Assembly: GCF_036010485.1 (NCBI RefSeq) | Contig: NZ_CP108568.1 | Coordinates: 2,936,001 to 3,000,000 of the forward strand | Length of the DNA: 64,000 nt | Origin: Streptomyces sp. NBC_01198 | GTDB lineage: Bacteria > Actinomycetota > Actinomycetes > Streptomycetales > Streptomycetaceae | Direction: 5' to 3' | Made by a program: the position numbers and the translations under genes | In this document: positions 26,047-34,067 of the stretch, piece by piece | Position numbering within the stretch: the first letter of the stretch is position 1 | Layout of the letters: every line of letters starts with the position of its first letter | Notes under the pieces: model-generated | Told to the model about the DNA's origin: nothing | The model's input: only the letters and a program-made list of their open reading frames with translations | Databases searched by the model: none

Positions 26047-26210
26047 TTGCTCACCCGCGGCGTCTGGTGCAACCGCTTGACGACCTCTACATCGCCGAAA
26101 CCTGGCCCGACCCCTTCGCCGCGCCCGACGACGGATGGTGGGCAGGACGCTGTTGGGGATAGTCCTACGTCGATCACTGACCCAGCATCGTTGCCTGCCT
26201 GGCGGAGACG
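26047..26210. other. Gene debris between the IS and the intron
   Basis: The plus strand reads LVQPLDDLYIAETWPDPF-AAPDDGWW in frame from about 26067 before a stop at 26156-26158. Its composition looks like real coding sequence, but there is no start, and the frame fails before the intron. It may be the remnant of a gene lost through the IS and intron insertions. No family is recognised. Confidence 0.3.
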
Positions 26211-26249
26211 GTCGGGTGGCCCGGAGGATCTCACCCCCGGGCTCCCACA

Positions 26250-26283
26250 GAACGGAGCGTGACAGTCTCCCGTCACTCCGCTC
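26250..26283 (-). ncRNA. Group II intron domain V
   Basis: A 34-nt segment reading GAGCGGAGTGAC, then GGGAGACTG, then TCACGCTCCGTTC on the minus strand. It has the GAGC...GTTC ends, the central GGGAGA-type loop and complementary arms of a catalytic domain V, placed 3 nt after the stop codon of the intron protein. Confidence 0.85.
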
Positions 26284-26286
26284 TTC

Positions 26287-27543
26287 TCATCGAGTCCACA
26301 CGAACTCACGGTCCCACGCCCAGTGCTTGAAGAGGCCCGGCGCTCGTTGCACGAGTCCGGTCCACCATGCACGAAAACGCTTATAGCCCCGCAGCCGTTT
26401 GTACTTCTTCCGCGCCCATCGCATCAGGTAGGTGTTGATGCGTCGTAGGAAGGGATACAACTGCGACCGGTAGAATCGGCCGTAGTACGTCATCCAGCCT
26501 GACACGATCGGATTGATCCAATCGGCAAGCTCGATGAGTTCGAGTCTGGTGCGTCGGTGAAGTCGCCATTCGCGGACCTGCTGGCCCATGGCTTTGAGGG
26601 CCTCCGGACTGACCGCGGGCAGGAACGACGTAAATGCTTTGCCGTCCGGATACCGCGCCTTCCGAGGGGCGAACGTATACCCAAGGAATTTGAACGACGT
26701 GTGCTCTGCCGAGCTTCGCCGCCTGGTGTCCTTGCAGTAGACGAGCTTGGTCTTGTCGGGATGCAGCCGCAGCCCGACCTCCTCCATCCTCGCTTCGAGC
26801 GCCGCCCACACCTGCCGGGCCTGGCGCTCGGTCACACAGTGCACCACCGCGTCATCCGCATAGCGTTCAAAGTCCACCGACGGGAACTCTCGCGCCAGGA
26901 ACTGGTCGAACGCATAGTGCATGAAGAGGTTGGCGAGCACAGGCGAGACCGCAGATCCCTGTGGGGTCCCCCGGTCCCGCTCTTGAAGGGTCCCATCGGG
27001 CAGCTGAAGCGGAGCAACGAGCCACCGCTTCACATACAGCACCACCCAACGCTGGTCGGTGTTCGCCTCCACAGCCTTGACCATGAGGGCGTGATCCACG
27101 GAGTCGAAGAACTTCTGGACATCGAGGTCCAGGACCCAGTCCTTCTTCCAGCACCGCTGTCGGCACCGCTCGACCGCCTGCAACGCCGACCGCCTGGGCC
27201 GATACCCGTAGGAGTCGTCGTGAAAGATCGACTCCGTCCTGGGCTCCAGCGTCAGAGCGACCACCGTCTGAGCTATTCGATCGGCCACCGTCGGCACCCC
27301 GAGGATTCTCGTTCCCCCGGGCTTTGGGATCTCGACCGCCTTCACCGGAGGAGGAAAGTACGTGCCCGAGGACATCCGGTTCCAGATCTTGTACAGGTTC
27401 CCCCGCAGATCCTTCTCGAAGTCCTCGATCGAGCACCCGTCCACTCCGGCCGCACCCTTATTGGCCTTGACTCTCTCGTATGCCTCCCACACCAGCAGCT
27501 TCGAAATAGCGAACGGCTTGTCCGCCAGACCTGACATGCTCAC
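26287..27543 (-). CDS. ltrA: Group II intron reverse transcriptase/maturase
   Basis: 418 aa. The reverse-transcriptase domain (about 30-290) shows KANKGAAGVDGCSIEDFE, GGTRILGVPTVADRIAQ, SYGYRPRRSALQAVE, GTPQGSAVSPVLANL and the catalytic FERYADDAVVHC. The maturase X domain follows (about 320-410: WINPIVSGWMTYYGRFYRS). There is no HNH endonuclease domain, and the protein ends soon after domain X; intron mobility would therefore use nicked or replicating DNA ends. It lies inside domain IV of the intron. G+C is lower than in the flanking genes, which suggests transfer. Confidence 0.95.
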   Translation of the reverse strand: MSMSGLADKPFAISKLLVWEAYERVKANKGAAGVDGCSIEDFEKDLRGNLYKIWNRMSSGTYFPPPVKAVEIPKPGGTRILGVPTVADRIAQTVVALTLEPRTESIFHDDSYGYRPRRSALQAVERCRQRCWKKDWVLDLDVQKFFDSVDHALMVKAVEANTDQRWVVLYVKRWLVAPLQLPDGTLQERDRGTPQGSAVSPVLANLFMHYAFDQFLAREFPSVDFERYADDAVVHCVTERQARQVWAALEARMEEVGLRLHPDKTKLVYCKDTRRRSSAEHTSFKFLGYTFAPRKARYPDGKAFTSFLPAVSPEALKAMGQQVREWRLHRRTRLELIELADWINPIVSGWMTYYGRFYRSQLYPFLRRINTYLMRWARKKYKRLRGYKRFRAWWTGLVQRAPGLFKHWAWDREFVWTR

Positions 27544-28189
27544 CCGCTTCCTCCCGGAGTAAATCCGGTTGTTCGCGCGAACAGATCACCAATGAGCCGG
27601 CCCCTTCGCTCCACCCCGATTACCAGGGCTTCATCACTACTACGGGCCGGTCCGCCAGCGCGTGCCGCATCGGTACTCAACGCCTCACGGTTTCCGCCGC
27701 CCGGCGCACTCCCTCTCGCCGCCTGAGCCATTCGAGGCCCAGACGGCCGTATCGGCACTCGCCTTCCCACGTTCCATGCAGAAGCCGCAGACCGGACTCG
27801 CGCCGCCTCCATGCCGGACACCACCTGGCCAATAGACGGGCTCCCGCCAGGCTCATCCCGGCGCCATTTAACCGCTCCGGTTTTGATGTCAGTTGCTTGT
27901 TTCGACACGTCGTCAGCGGTTCGCTCTCGCTCGCCTTTCCGATCCCCACCTGACGCCTCATGGACGCCTTTTCCTCAACGCTCACCACGACGGTCTTCAG
28001 CCAACGCAGCTTGAGGTGGTTTGACGCCTCCCCCCGAGGGCGACGCCGAAGGGCCACAAAACCTTCATCATCTGCACAGCACCGCATCAAGTGGGCTTAC
28101 CTACATCAACCTCACTCTCTGCGCTCGTGGCGCACTCAAACGACAAGGTGAGTACCCGTTTCTGATTTCGGAGCGGACGGTGCGAGCTG

Positions 28190-28238
28190 TCCCGATCGGG
28201 AGTCCGCGTCGTGGGAGTCGGTGTCCGGACCGTAGATT
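28190..28238 (+). promoter_or_regulatory. Promoter region of the murJ-like gene
   Basis: A perfect palindrome TCCCGATCGGGA (28190-28201) lies upstream of a candidate -10 TAGATT (28233-28238). TAGATT is exactly 6 nt before ATG 28245, the leaderless arrangement. The palindrome would sit near -50 and could be an operator. Confidence 0.4.
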
Positions 28239-28244
28239 GTGACC

Positions 28245-29954
28245 ATGGTCGAGGGAACGTCGCAGGAATCGTTGGAGCGGTTGCGTGCGGGCCGGGGACG
28301 GCATGCCGCTCGGGGACGACGGTTGCATGCCGCCCCCGGTGGGGCCGCCAGCGGGGGTGGGGGGCTGCTGCGTTCGTCGGCGCTGATGGCGGCGGGGACG
28401 GTGGTTTCGCGCGCCACCGGGCTGATCCGGCAGATGCTGCAGGCCGCCGCGCTCGGCACCGGCCTGCTGGCCACCACCTACAATCAGGCCAACACGGTGC
28501 CCACCAGTCTGTACTTCCTGCTCATCGGCGGTGCGCTGAACTCCGTTCTGGTCCCCCAACTGGTCCGGGCCCGCGCGGCGCACTCTGACGGCGGGGCGGC
28601 GTTCGAGCAGCGGCTGGTCACCCTCGTGCTGTGCGTGCTCGGCGCCGGCACCGCGCTGGCCGTGTGGGCCGCGCCGGAGATCATCAGCCTCTACCAGCGG
28701 GATACGCCCGACACGCACAACGCGTTCGAGCTGACGGTGGTCTTCGCCCGCTTCCTGCTCCCGCAGATCTTCTTCTACGGCCTGTTCAGCATCTTCGGCC
28801 AGGTACTCAACGCCCGGGCCAAGTTCGGGGCGATGATGTGGACCCCGGTACTCAACAACGTCATCCTGACCACCATGTTCGGCCTCTACCTCGGCATGAT
28901 GACGGTCCCCGACCAGGTTGCGGACATCACCTCGGCCCAGGTCAGACTGCTCGGCATCGGCACCACTCTCGCGCTGGCCGTGCAGGCGCTCGCCCTCATC
29001 CCGTACGCGAACGAGGCCGGATTCCGGCTGCGGCCGCGCTTCGACTGGCGGGGCGCCGGCCTGCGCAAGAGCGTGAGCGCCGCCCGGTGGACGCTGCTGT
29101 TCGTACTGGTCAACCTTGTTGGCAGCACTCTGGTCACCCGCTTCGCCTCAGACGCCGACGCGGCCCTTCCTGACGGCGGCGTCGGCTTCACCGCGTACAG
29201 CTACGCCCAGCAGATATGGACCCTCCCCCAATCGATCGTCACCGTCTCCCTGGTCACGGCTCTGCTTCCCCGGATGAGCCGGGCGGTGGCCGAGCACCGG
29301 GTCCAGGACCTGCGCGCCGACCTGTCCCGCGCGCTCCGCGTCAGTGGTGTCGTCATCGTCCCGGCCGCGTTCTTTTTCGTGGCGTTCGGTCCGCAGATCG
29401 CGCAACTACTGTTCGCCCACGGCGCCGCCGACGCCGCGGCCACCGCACCACTGGGCCGCATGCTGCAGGCTTTCGGTCTCGGCCTGATCCCGTTCTCCGC
29501 GCAATACCTGCTACTGCGGGGCTTCTACGCCTTCGAGGACACCCGCACGCCCTTCCGGCTCGCCCTGTGCATCAGCGGGGTCAATATCGGCCTCGCGACG
29601 GCCTGCCACTTCCTGTTGCCGCCACGTTGGGCGGTCACCGGCATGGCCGGCGCGTACGCCGCGTCCTACGGGATCGGGATGGTGCTGACAGCGCTGCGGC
29701 TGCGGCAGCTCACCGAAGGGCTCCTCGACGGCCGCCGGATCTGCCGCACCTACGGCAGGCTCACTGCGGCCGCGCTGTCTGCCGGGACCGTCGGCTGGGC
29801 CGTCGCCCGGTCCTGCGCTCACGGTCAGACGGCAGATGTCTGGACGCCTGCCCTTGCACTGGCTGCCGGCGGGATCACCATGGCTCTGCTGTTCCTGTTC
29901 CTCGCCCGCGCCTTCAGAATCGGGGAGCTGCGCAATCTGCCGGGACTGAGGTGA
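28245..29954 (+). CDS. murJ: MurJ-family lipid II flippase (second-copy type)
   Basis: This is a 569-aa MOP-superfamily membrane protein with about 14 spans. Motifs of MurJ are present: RSSALMAAGTVVSRATGLIRQ near the N terminus, LYFLLIGGALNSVLVPQL, FFYGLFSIFGQVLNARAKFG and LLRGFYAFEDTRTPF. MurJ moves lipid II across the membrane for peptidoglycan synthesis. Streptomycetes carry their essential murJ near the parAB/origin region, so a copy here beside an IS and an intron is probably an extra paralogue. A basic N-terminal extension (about 45 residues) precedes span 1. GTG 28239 is an alternative start. Confidence 0.9.
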   Translation: MVEGTSQESLERLRAGRGRHAARGRRLHAAPGGAASGGGGLLRSSALMAAGTVVSRATGLIRQMLQAAALGTGLLATTYNQANTVPTSLYFLLIGGALNSVLVPQLVRARAAHSDGGAAFEQRLVTLVLCVLGAGTALAVWAAPEIISLYQRDTPDTHNAFELTVVFARFLLPQIFFYGLFSIFGQVLNARAKFGAMMWTPVLNNVILTTMFGLYLGMMTVPDQVADITSAQVRLLGIGTTLALAVQALALIPYANEAGFRLRPRFDWRGAGLRKSVSAARWTLLFVLVNLVGSTLVTRFASDADAALPDGGVGFTAYSYAQQIWTLPQSIVTVSLVTALLPRMSRAVAEHRVQDLRADLSRALRVSGVVIVPAAFFFVAFGPQIAQLLFAHGAADAAATAPLGRMLQAFGLGLIPFSAQYLLLRGFYAFEDTRTPFRLALCISGVNIGLATACHFLLPPRWAVTGMAGAYAASYGIGMVLTALRLRQLTEGLLDGRRICRTYGRLTAAALSAGTVGWAVARSCAHGQTADVWTPALALAAGGITMALLFLFLARAFRIGELRNLPGLR

Positions 29955-30556
29955 GGTCCGCTGCTGGCGGGTGTCCAAGCACATTGGGGGACAGCCGTTG
30001 TGGCCGGCCGTCCTCGTCTACAGCCACCGAAAATGGACCGGAGTCCTCGAAGTCGACGACCCCGTACCCGAACGCCGTCCCACAGATGGTTGGCGAGGTT
30101 GCCGTCCCCCGGGCCAGAGGCCATCGGACGTCCGGTCTGCCGACTCGCTCCATGCGTGAACGAGCAAGCCGCTCAAGCCCGCGGTCCATGGCCTCCCCCA
30201 TCGCACCGCCGACTCGCGGTCGAACGTGTACCGCCCATGAGCGGGTCTGAGCGATGAGCTGATGTTGCAGGCCAGGCCGGACGGGAACCTCAGCAAGAAC
30301 ATCCGCCGGCACGGCCCCGTGAGGGGATCGGGAAACTCCTGTGGGCCGAGTGTGCAGCCGACGGCGGCAGCGGGGAATCGGTGGGTGGAGTACGGAGTGG
30401 GGCGTAGGCGGGAACGACGCAAGCGAGGCACGACGCCGCCGCAGACGAGCCACGCCACACCAAGGGGCCCCGGGGGCGTGGGAACCACGCGCACCACGGG
30501 GCAGGCGGGGCGCCGCGGGTGGTGTTCGGGGTTGCCCCGCGCGGGAGGCGCGTTGT
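29955..30556. other. 602 bp with decayed coding remnants
   Basis: No intact gene is supported. On the minus strand one frame reads MGEAMDRGLERLARSRMERV and later GYGVVDFEDSGPFSVAVDED (about 30030-30210), which looks like real protein sequence. The stretch that would precede it, GRYTFDRESAVRW, is in another frame. This suggests a frameshifted or truncated gene. The rest has no features, and the promoter and end signals of the neighbouring genes were not resolved. Confidence 0.35.
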
Positions 30557-31276
30557 TCAGCCGATCGCCAGCAGCACGATGAGCACGACCGCCCCGGCCG
30601 CCGCGGGGGCCAGGACCTCCCAGCACCAGCGGACCACCGGCGCGGTGGACTCACCGTCGGCGGTGGGGGTGGCGCCCGGCGGCGTCAGCGCCTCGTGGCG
30701 CTCCGCGAGCTCGCGGAGTTCGGACAGGGCCTGGTCGGACCAGGCCCGGATGGTCGGGTCGGCGCCGGGGATGGGGGTCGTGCGCCGGTAGGTCGGGCGC
30801 CGCCCCGCGCCGGGGGTGAAGTCGCTGTCACCCGCCGCCTTCATCTTGGCGTCCTGCCTGGCCGCCCGCTTGCGCGCGCGGAGCGAGACAGGGATGGCCC
30901 AGAGCTGGTACTTCTTGCCGCCGGCCAGCAACTCGGTGGAGTACGAGGAGCGCACCGCGTCCACCCCGGCCCACGGCACGGTGATCGTACGGAACGGGTT
31001 GCGCACCCGGATGCGCTCGGAGTTGGCGAAGACGGCGGGCCGCAGCGTGAGCGCCACGATCACCGGCAGCGCCAGCAGCAGGGCCGCCAGGGCCAGCCAG
31101 GGCGTGTGGCCCTTTCCCTTGGCGATGGCGTCGCCGCCCAGCCAGCACGCGACCAGGACCAGGCCCACCCCGCCGACCATGCCGGCCATCGAGCGGTAGG
31201 CGCGGTCGGCGTACTTCGGCTGCCCGGGGCCGCTGCTTCCCGGCGGCGTCGGGCTGTCGGACCTCGGACTCGTCAT
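30557..31276 (-). CDS. PH-domain-like membrane protein
   Basis: This 239-aa protein has two N-proximal hydrophobic spans (about 29-47 and 58-78) followed by a bacterial PH-like module: LRPAVFANSERIRVRNPFRT, VPWAGVDAVRSSYSTELLAG and QLWAIPVSLRARKRA. A linker with PGAGRRPTYRRTTPIPG and a C-terminal hydrophobic span (about 217-237) complete it. The role is unknown; it is probably membrane-anchored with the PH-like domain in the cytosol. ATG 31276 is chosen; the open frame upstream is repeat DNA. It is divergent from deoC. Confidence 0.78.
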   Translation of the reverse strand: MTSPRSDSPTPPGSSGPGQPKYADRAYRSMAGMVGGVGLVLVACWLGGDAIAKGKGHTPWLALAALLLALPVIVALTLRPAVFANSERIRVRNPFRTITVPWAGVDAVRSSYSTELLAGGKKYQLWAIPVSLRARKRAARQDAKMKAAGDSDFTPGAGRRPTYRRTTPIPGADPTIRAWSDQALSELRELAERHEALTPPGATPTADGESTAPVVRWCWEVLAPAAAGAVVLIVLLAIG

Positions 31277-31592
31277 AACGACCGATTGTGCACGACGCCC
31301 GCAACCGCCCGGGCCACGACCCGGTTGCGTTCCCGTCTCGGCTGCGCCGCCCGCAGCCGCCACAGCCTGTCCGGGCAGGCCACCGCCGCCCGTCCTGGCT
31401 GGGCAGCCTGCCGCCCGTCCCGGCGGCGCGGGCCGCCGGCCCCGGTCCACGCAGGCCACCGCCCGCGCAGGCCACCACCCATCCCGGCTGCGCCGCCACC
31501 GCCCGTCCCGGCCGGGCAGCCGCGCCGCCAGCGCCCCGGTCCGCCCCAGCAGGCGCTGGCCGCCCAGGCCCACCCCGGGTAGTGACACGCTG
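31277..31592. repeat. Degenerate GC-rich repeats upstream of deoC
   Basis: About 250 bp consist of diverged copies of a unit such as GCCACCGCCCGTCCTGGCTG followed by GGCAGCC (near 31380, 31410, 31465 and 31500). No gene is seen although frames are open. The deoC operator and promoter follow at the right end. Confidence 0.55.
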
Positions 31593-31604
31593 CTACGCGC
31601 GTAG
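31593..31604. promoter_or_regulatory. CTACGCGCGTAG operator, deoC
   Basis: A perfect CTACGCGCGTAG ends 1 bp before a candidate -10 TATGCT (31606-31611), which is 6 nt before GTG 31618. This is a leaderless promoter with the operator directly over the -35/-10 spacer, as at the purine nucleoside phosphorylase gene. Confidence 0.78.
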
Positions 31605-31617
31605 ATATGCTGGGCTG

Positions 31618-32622
31618 GTGACCATGTCCTCAGTTGTTCCCGCATACGGCCCCGACGCCCCCGGGCGGCTGGCCGGCCTGGCCGACGTCACGGCCTCGGA
31701 CGCCGCCCTGCGGCGCTTCCTGCACGGCCTGCCCGGCGTCGACGCCGTCGGCCTGGAAGCCAGAGCCGCCGGCCTCGGCACCCGGTCGGTCAAGACGACC
31801 GCCAAAGCGTACGCCATCGACCTGGCGATCTCGATGATCGACCTGACGACCCTGGAAGGCTCCGACACGGCCGGCAAGGTCAGAGCGCTGTGCGCCAAGG
31901 GCCGCAGGCCCGACCCGACCGACCCCGCCACCCCGCACGTCGCCGCGATCTGCGTGTATCCCGACATGGTCGCGGTGGCACGCGAGGCGCTGGGCGACGG
32001 CTCAGGCATCAGCATCGCCTCGGTGGCGACGGCCTTCCCGGCCGGCCGGGTCGCGCTGCCGGTCAAGCTCGCCGACACCGCGGACGCGGTCGCCGCGGGG
32101 GCCGACGAGATCGACATGGTCATCGACCGCGGCGCGTTCCTCTCCGGCCGGTACATGGACGTCTTCGACGAGATCAGGGCCGTCAAGCAGGCCTGCGCGC
32201 GCCCGGACAACAGCGCCGCCCACCTCAAGGTGATCTTCGAGAACGGCGAGCTGTCGACGTACGACAACATCCGCCGCTGCTCGTGGCTGGCGATGCTGGC
32301 CGGCGCCGACTTCATCAAGACCTCGACCGGCAAGGTCGCGGTCAACGCCACCCCGCCGAACACCCTGCTGATGCTGGAGGCGGTGCGCGACTTCCGCGAC
32401 GCGGTCGGCGTCCAGGTCGGGGTCAAGCCGGCCGGCGGCATCCGCACGTCGAAGGACGCGATCAAGTACCTGGTGATGGTGAACGAGACGCTCGGCGACG
32501 ACTGGCTCTCGCCCGACTGGTTCCGCTTCGGCGCCTCCAGCCTGCTCAATGATCTGCTGATGCAGCGGCAGAAGCTCAGCACCGGCCGGTACTCCGGTCC
32601 CGACTACGTCACGGTGGACTGA
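31618..32622 (+). CDS. deoC: Deoxyribose-phosphate aldolase
   Basis: DeoC splits 2-deoxyribose-5-phosphate into glyceraldehyde-3-phosphate and acetaldehyde. The 334-aa class I aldolase shows ICVYPDMV, KVIFENGEL, the Schiff-base lysine in DFIKTSTGK (Lys234) and GVKPAGGIRT. GTG 31618 is chosen because TATGCT stands 6 nt upstream (leaderless); ATG 31624 is an alternative. It heads an operon with two aldehyde dehydrogenase genes (5-bp gap, then an overlap), which could oxidise the acetaldehyde. It is longer than E. coli DeoC, as usual for actinobacteria and the eukaryote-like form. Confidence 0.95.
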   Translation: MTMSSVVPAYGPDAPGRLAGLADVTASDAALRRFLHGLPGVDAVGLEARAAGLGTRSVKTTAKAYAIDLAISMIDLTTLEGSDTAGKVRALCAKGRRPDPTDPATPHVAAICVYPDMVAVAREALGDGSGISIASVATAFPAGRVALPVKLADTADAVAAGADEIDMVIDRGAFLSGRYMDVFDEIRAVKQACARPDNSAAHLKVIFENGELSTYDNIRRCSWLAMLAGADFIKTSTGKVAVNATPPNTLLMLEAVRDFRDAVGVQVGVKPAGGIRTSKDAIKYLVMVNETLGDDWLSPDWFRFGASSLLNDLLMQRQKLSTGRYSGPDYVTVD

Positions 32623-32627
32623 TCGTC

Positions 32628-34067
32628 ATGGCCAATGAGAAATTCGCCTACGCGCCCGCACCCGAGTCCCGGGCGATCGTGGATCTGGCGCCGTCCTACG
32701 GGCTGTTCATCGACGGCGAGTTCACCGACGCCGCCGACGGCACCGTCTTCAAGACCGTGTCGCCGTCGAGCGAGGAGGTGCTCGCCGAGGTCGCCAGGGC
32801 CGGCGAGGCCGACGTGGACCGCGCGGTGAAGGCGGCCCGCAAGGCGTTCCAGAGCTGGGGCGCGCTGCCCGGCGCCGAACGCGGCAAGTACCTGTTCCGT
32901 ATCGCCCGCATCCTCCAGGAGCGGGCCCGCGAACTGGCCGTGCTGGAGACGCTGGACAACGGCAAGCCGATCCGCGAGACCCGCGACGTCGACCTCCCCC
33001 TGGTCGCCGCGCACTTCTTCTACTACGCGGGCTGGGCGGACAAGCTGGCGCACGCCGGTTACGGTCCCGACCCGCGCCCGCTGGGAGTGGCCGGGCAGGT
33101 CATCCCGTGGAACTTCCCGCTGCTGATGCTGGCCTGGAAGATCGCGCCCGCGCTGGCCGCCGGCAACACGGTCGTGCTCAAGCCGGCCGAGACCACGCCG
33201 CTGTCGGCGCTGTTCTTCGCCGATGTGTGCCGGCAGGCCGGACTGCCGCGCGGGGTCGTCAACATCCTCACCGGCCACGGTGACGCGGGCGCCGCGCTGG
33301 TCGCCCACCCCGACGTGGACAAGGTCGCCTTCACCGGCTCCACGGAGGTCGGCCGGGCCATCGCGCGTACGGTCGCCGGCTCGCGCAAGAAGGTCACGCT
33401 CGAACTGGGCGGCAAGGCGGCGAACATCGTCTTCGACGACGCGCCCCTGGACCAGGCCGTCGAGGGCATCGTCAACGGCATCTTCTTCAACCAGGGCCAT
33501 GTGTGCTGCGCCGGTTCGCGGCTGCTGGTGCAGGAGTCGGTGCACGACGAGGTGCTGGACGCGCTCAAGCGGCGGATGGGCACGCTGCGGGTCGGCGACC
33601 CGCTGGACAAGAACACCGACATCGGGGCGATCAACTCCGCCGAGCAGCTGTCCAGGATCACCGCCCTGGCCGAGGCAGGCGAGGCGGAGGGCGCCGAGCG
33701 CTGGGCGCCGGCCTGCGAACTGCCCTCGTCGGGCTACTGGTTCGCGCCGACGCTCTTCACCGGCGTCACCCAGGCCCACCGGATCGCCCGCGAGGAGATC
33801 TTCGGCCCGGTGCTGTCCGTGCTGACCTTCCGCACTCCGGCGGAGGCGGTCGAGAAGGCCAACAACACGCCGTACGGGCTGTCGGCGGGCATCTGGACCG
33901 AGAAGGGCTCGCGCATCCTGTCGATGGCGAACAAGCTGCGGGCCGGCGTGGTGTGGGCCAACACCTTCAACAAGTTCGACCCGACCTCGCCGTTCGGCGG
34001 TTACAAGGAGTCCGGTTACGGCCGGGAAGGCGGCCGGCACGGCCTGGAAGGTTACCTCGATGTCTGA
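32628..34067 (+). CDS. Aldehyde dehydrogenase (NAD(P)+)
   Basis: This is a 479-aa full-length aldehyde dehydrogenase. The cofactor site is visible (QVIPWNFPLLMLAWKIAPAL, FTGSTEVGR), as are the general base region ELGGKAANIVF and the catalytic Cys293 in FFNQGHVCCAGSR. The C-terminal NPTPF-equivalent EEIFGPVLSVLTF and the oligomerisation tail SPFGGYKESGYGREGG are intact. It sits 5 bp behind deoC; oxidation of the acetaldehyde released by DeoC to acetate is the simplest role. It overlaps the next gene by 8 bp. Confidence 0.94.
   Translation: MANEKFAYAPAPESRAIVDLAPSYGLFIDGEFTDAADGTVFKTVSPSSEEVLAEVARAGEADVDRAVKAARKAFQSWGALPGAERGKYLFRIARILQERARELAVLETLDNGKPIRETRDVDLPLVAAHFFYYAGWADKLAHAGYGPDPRPLGVAGQVIPWNFPLLMLAWKIAPALAAGNTVVLKPAETTPLSALFFADVCRQAGLPRGVVNILTGHGDAGAALVAHPDVDKVAFTGSTEVGRAIARTVAGSRKKVTLELGGKAANIVFDDAPLDQAVEGIVNGIFFNQGHVCCAGSRLLVQESVHDEVLDALKRRMGTLRVGDPLDKNTDIGAINSAEQLSRITALAEAGEAEGAERWAPACELPSSGYWFAPTLFTGVTQAHRIAREEIFGPVLSVLTFRTPAEAVEKANNTPYGLSAGIWTEKGSRILSMANKLRAGVVWANTFNKFDPTSPFGGYKESGYGREGGRHGLEGYLDV

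Larger units (their letters stand above)
26211..28135 (-). mobile_element. Group II intron, about 1925 nt
   Basis: On the minus strand the intron would begin GTGCGCCACGAGCGC at 28135, the conserved 5' end of bacterial group II introns. A folded leader (domains I-III) of about 590 nt follows, then the intron-encoded protein, a 34-nt domain V at 26283-26250, and a domain VI helix ending GCCACCCGAC at about 26211. All parts are in the right order, so the element looks complete. The 3' boundary is inferred from the family's short tail after domain VI. It interrupts no recognisable intact gene. Confidence 0.85.

Noticed and set aside
31277-31617. Extension of deoC upstream in the open frame from 31288
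   Set aside because: The extra sequence is Pro/Arg-rich repeat translation, and a leaderless promoter fits GTG 31618.
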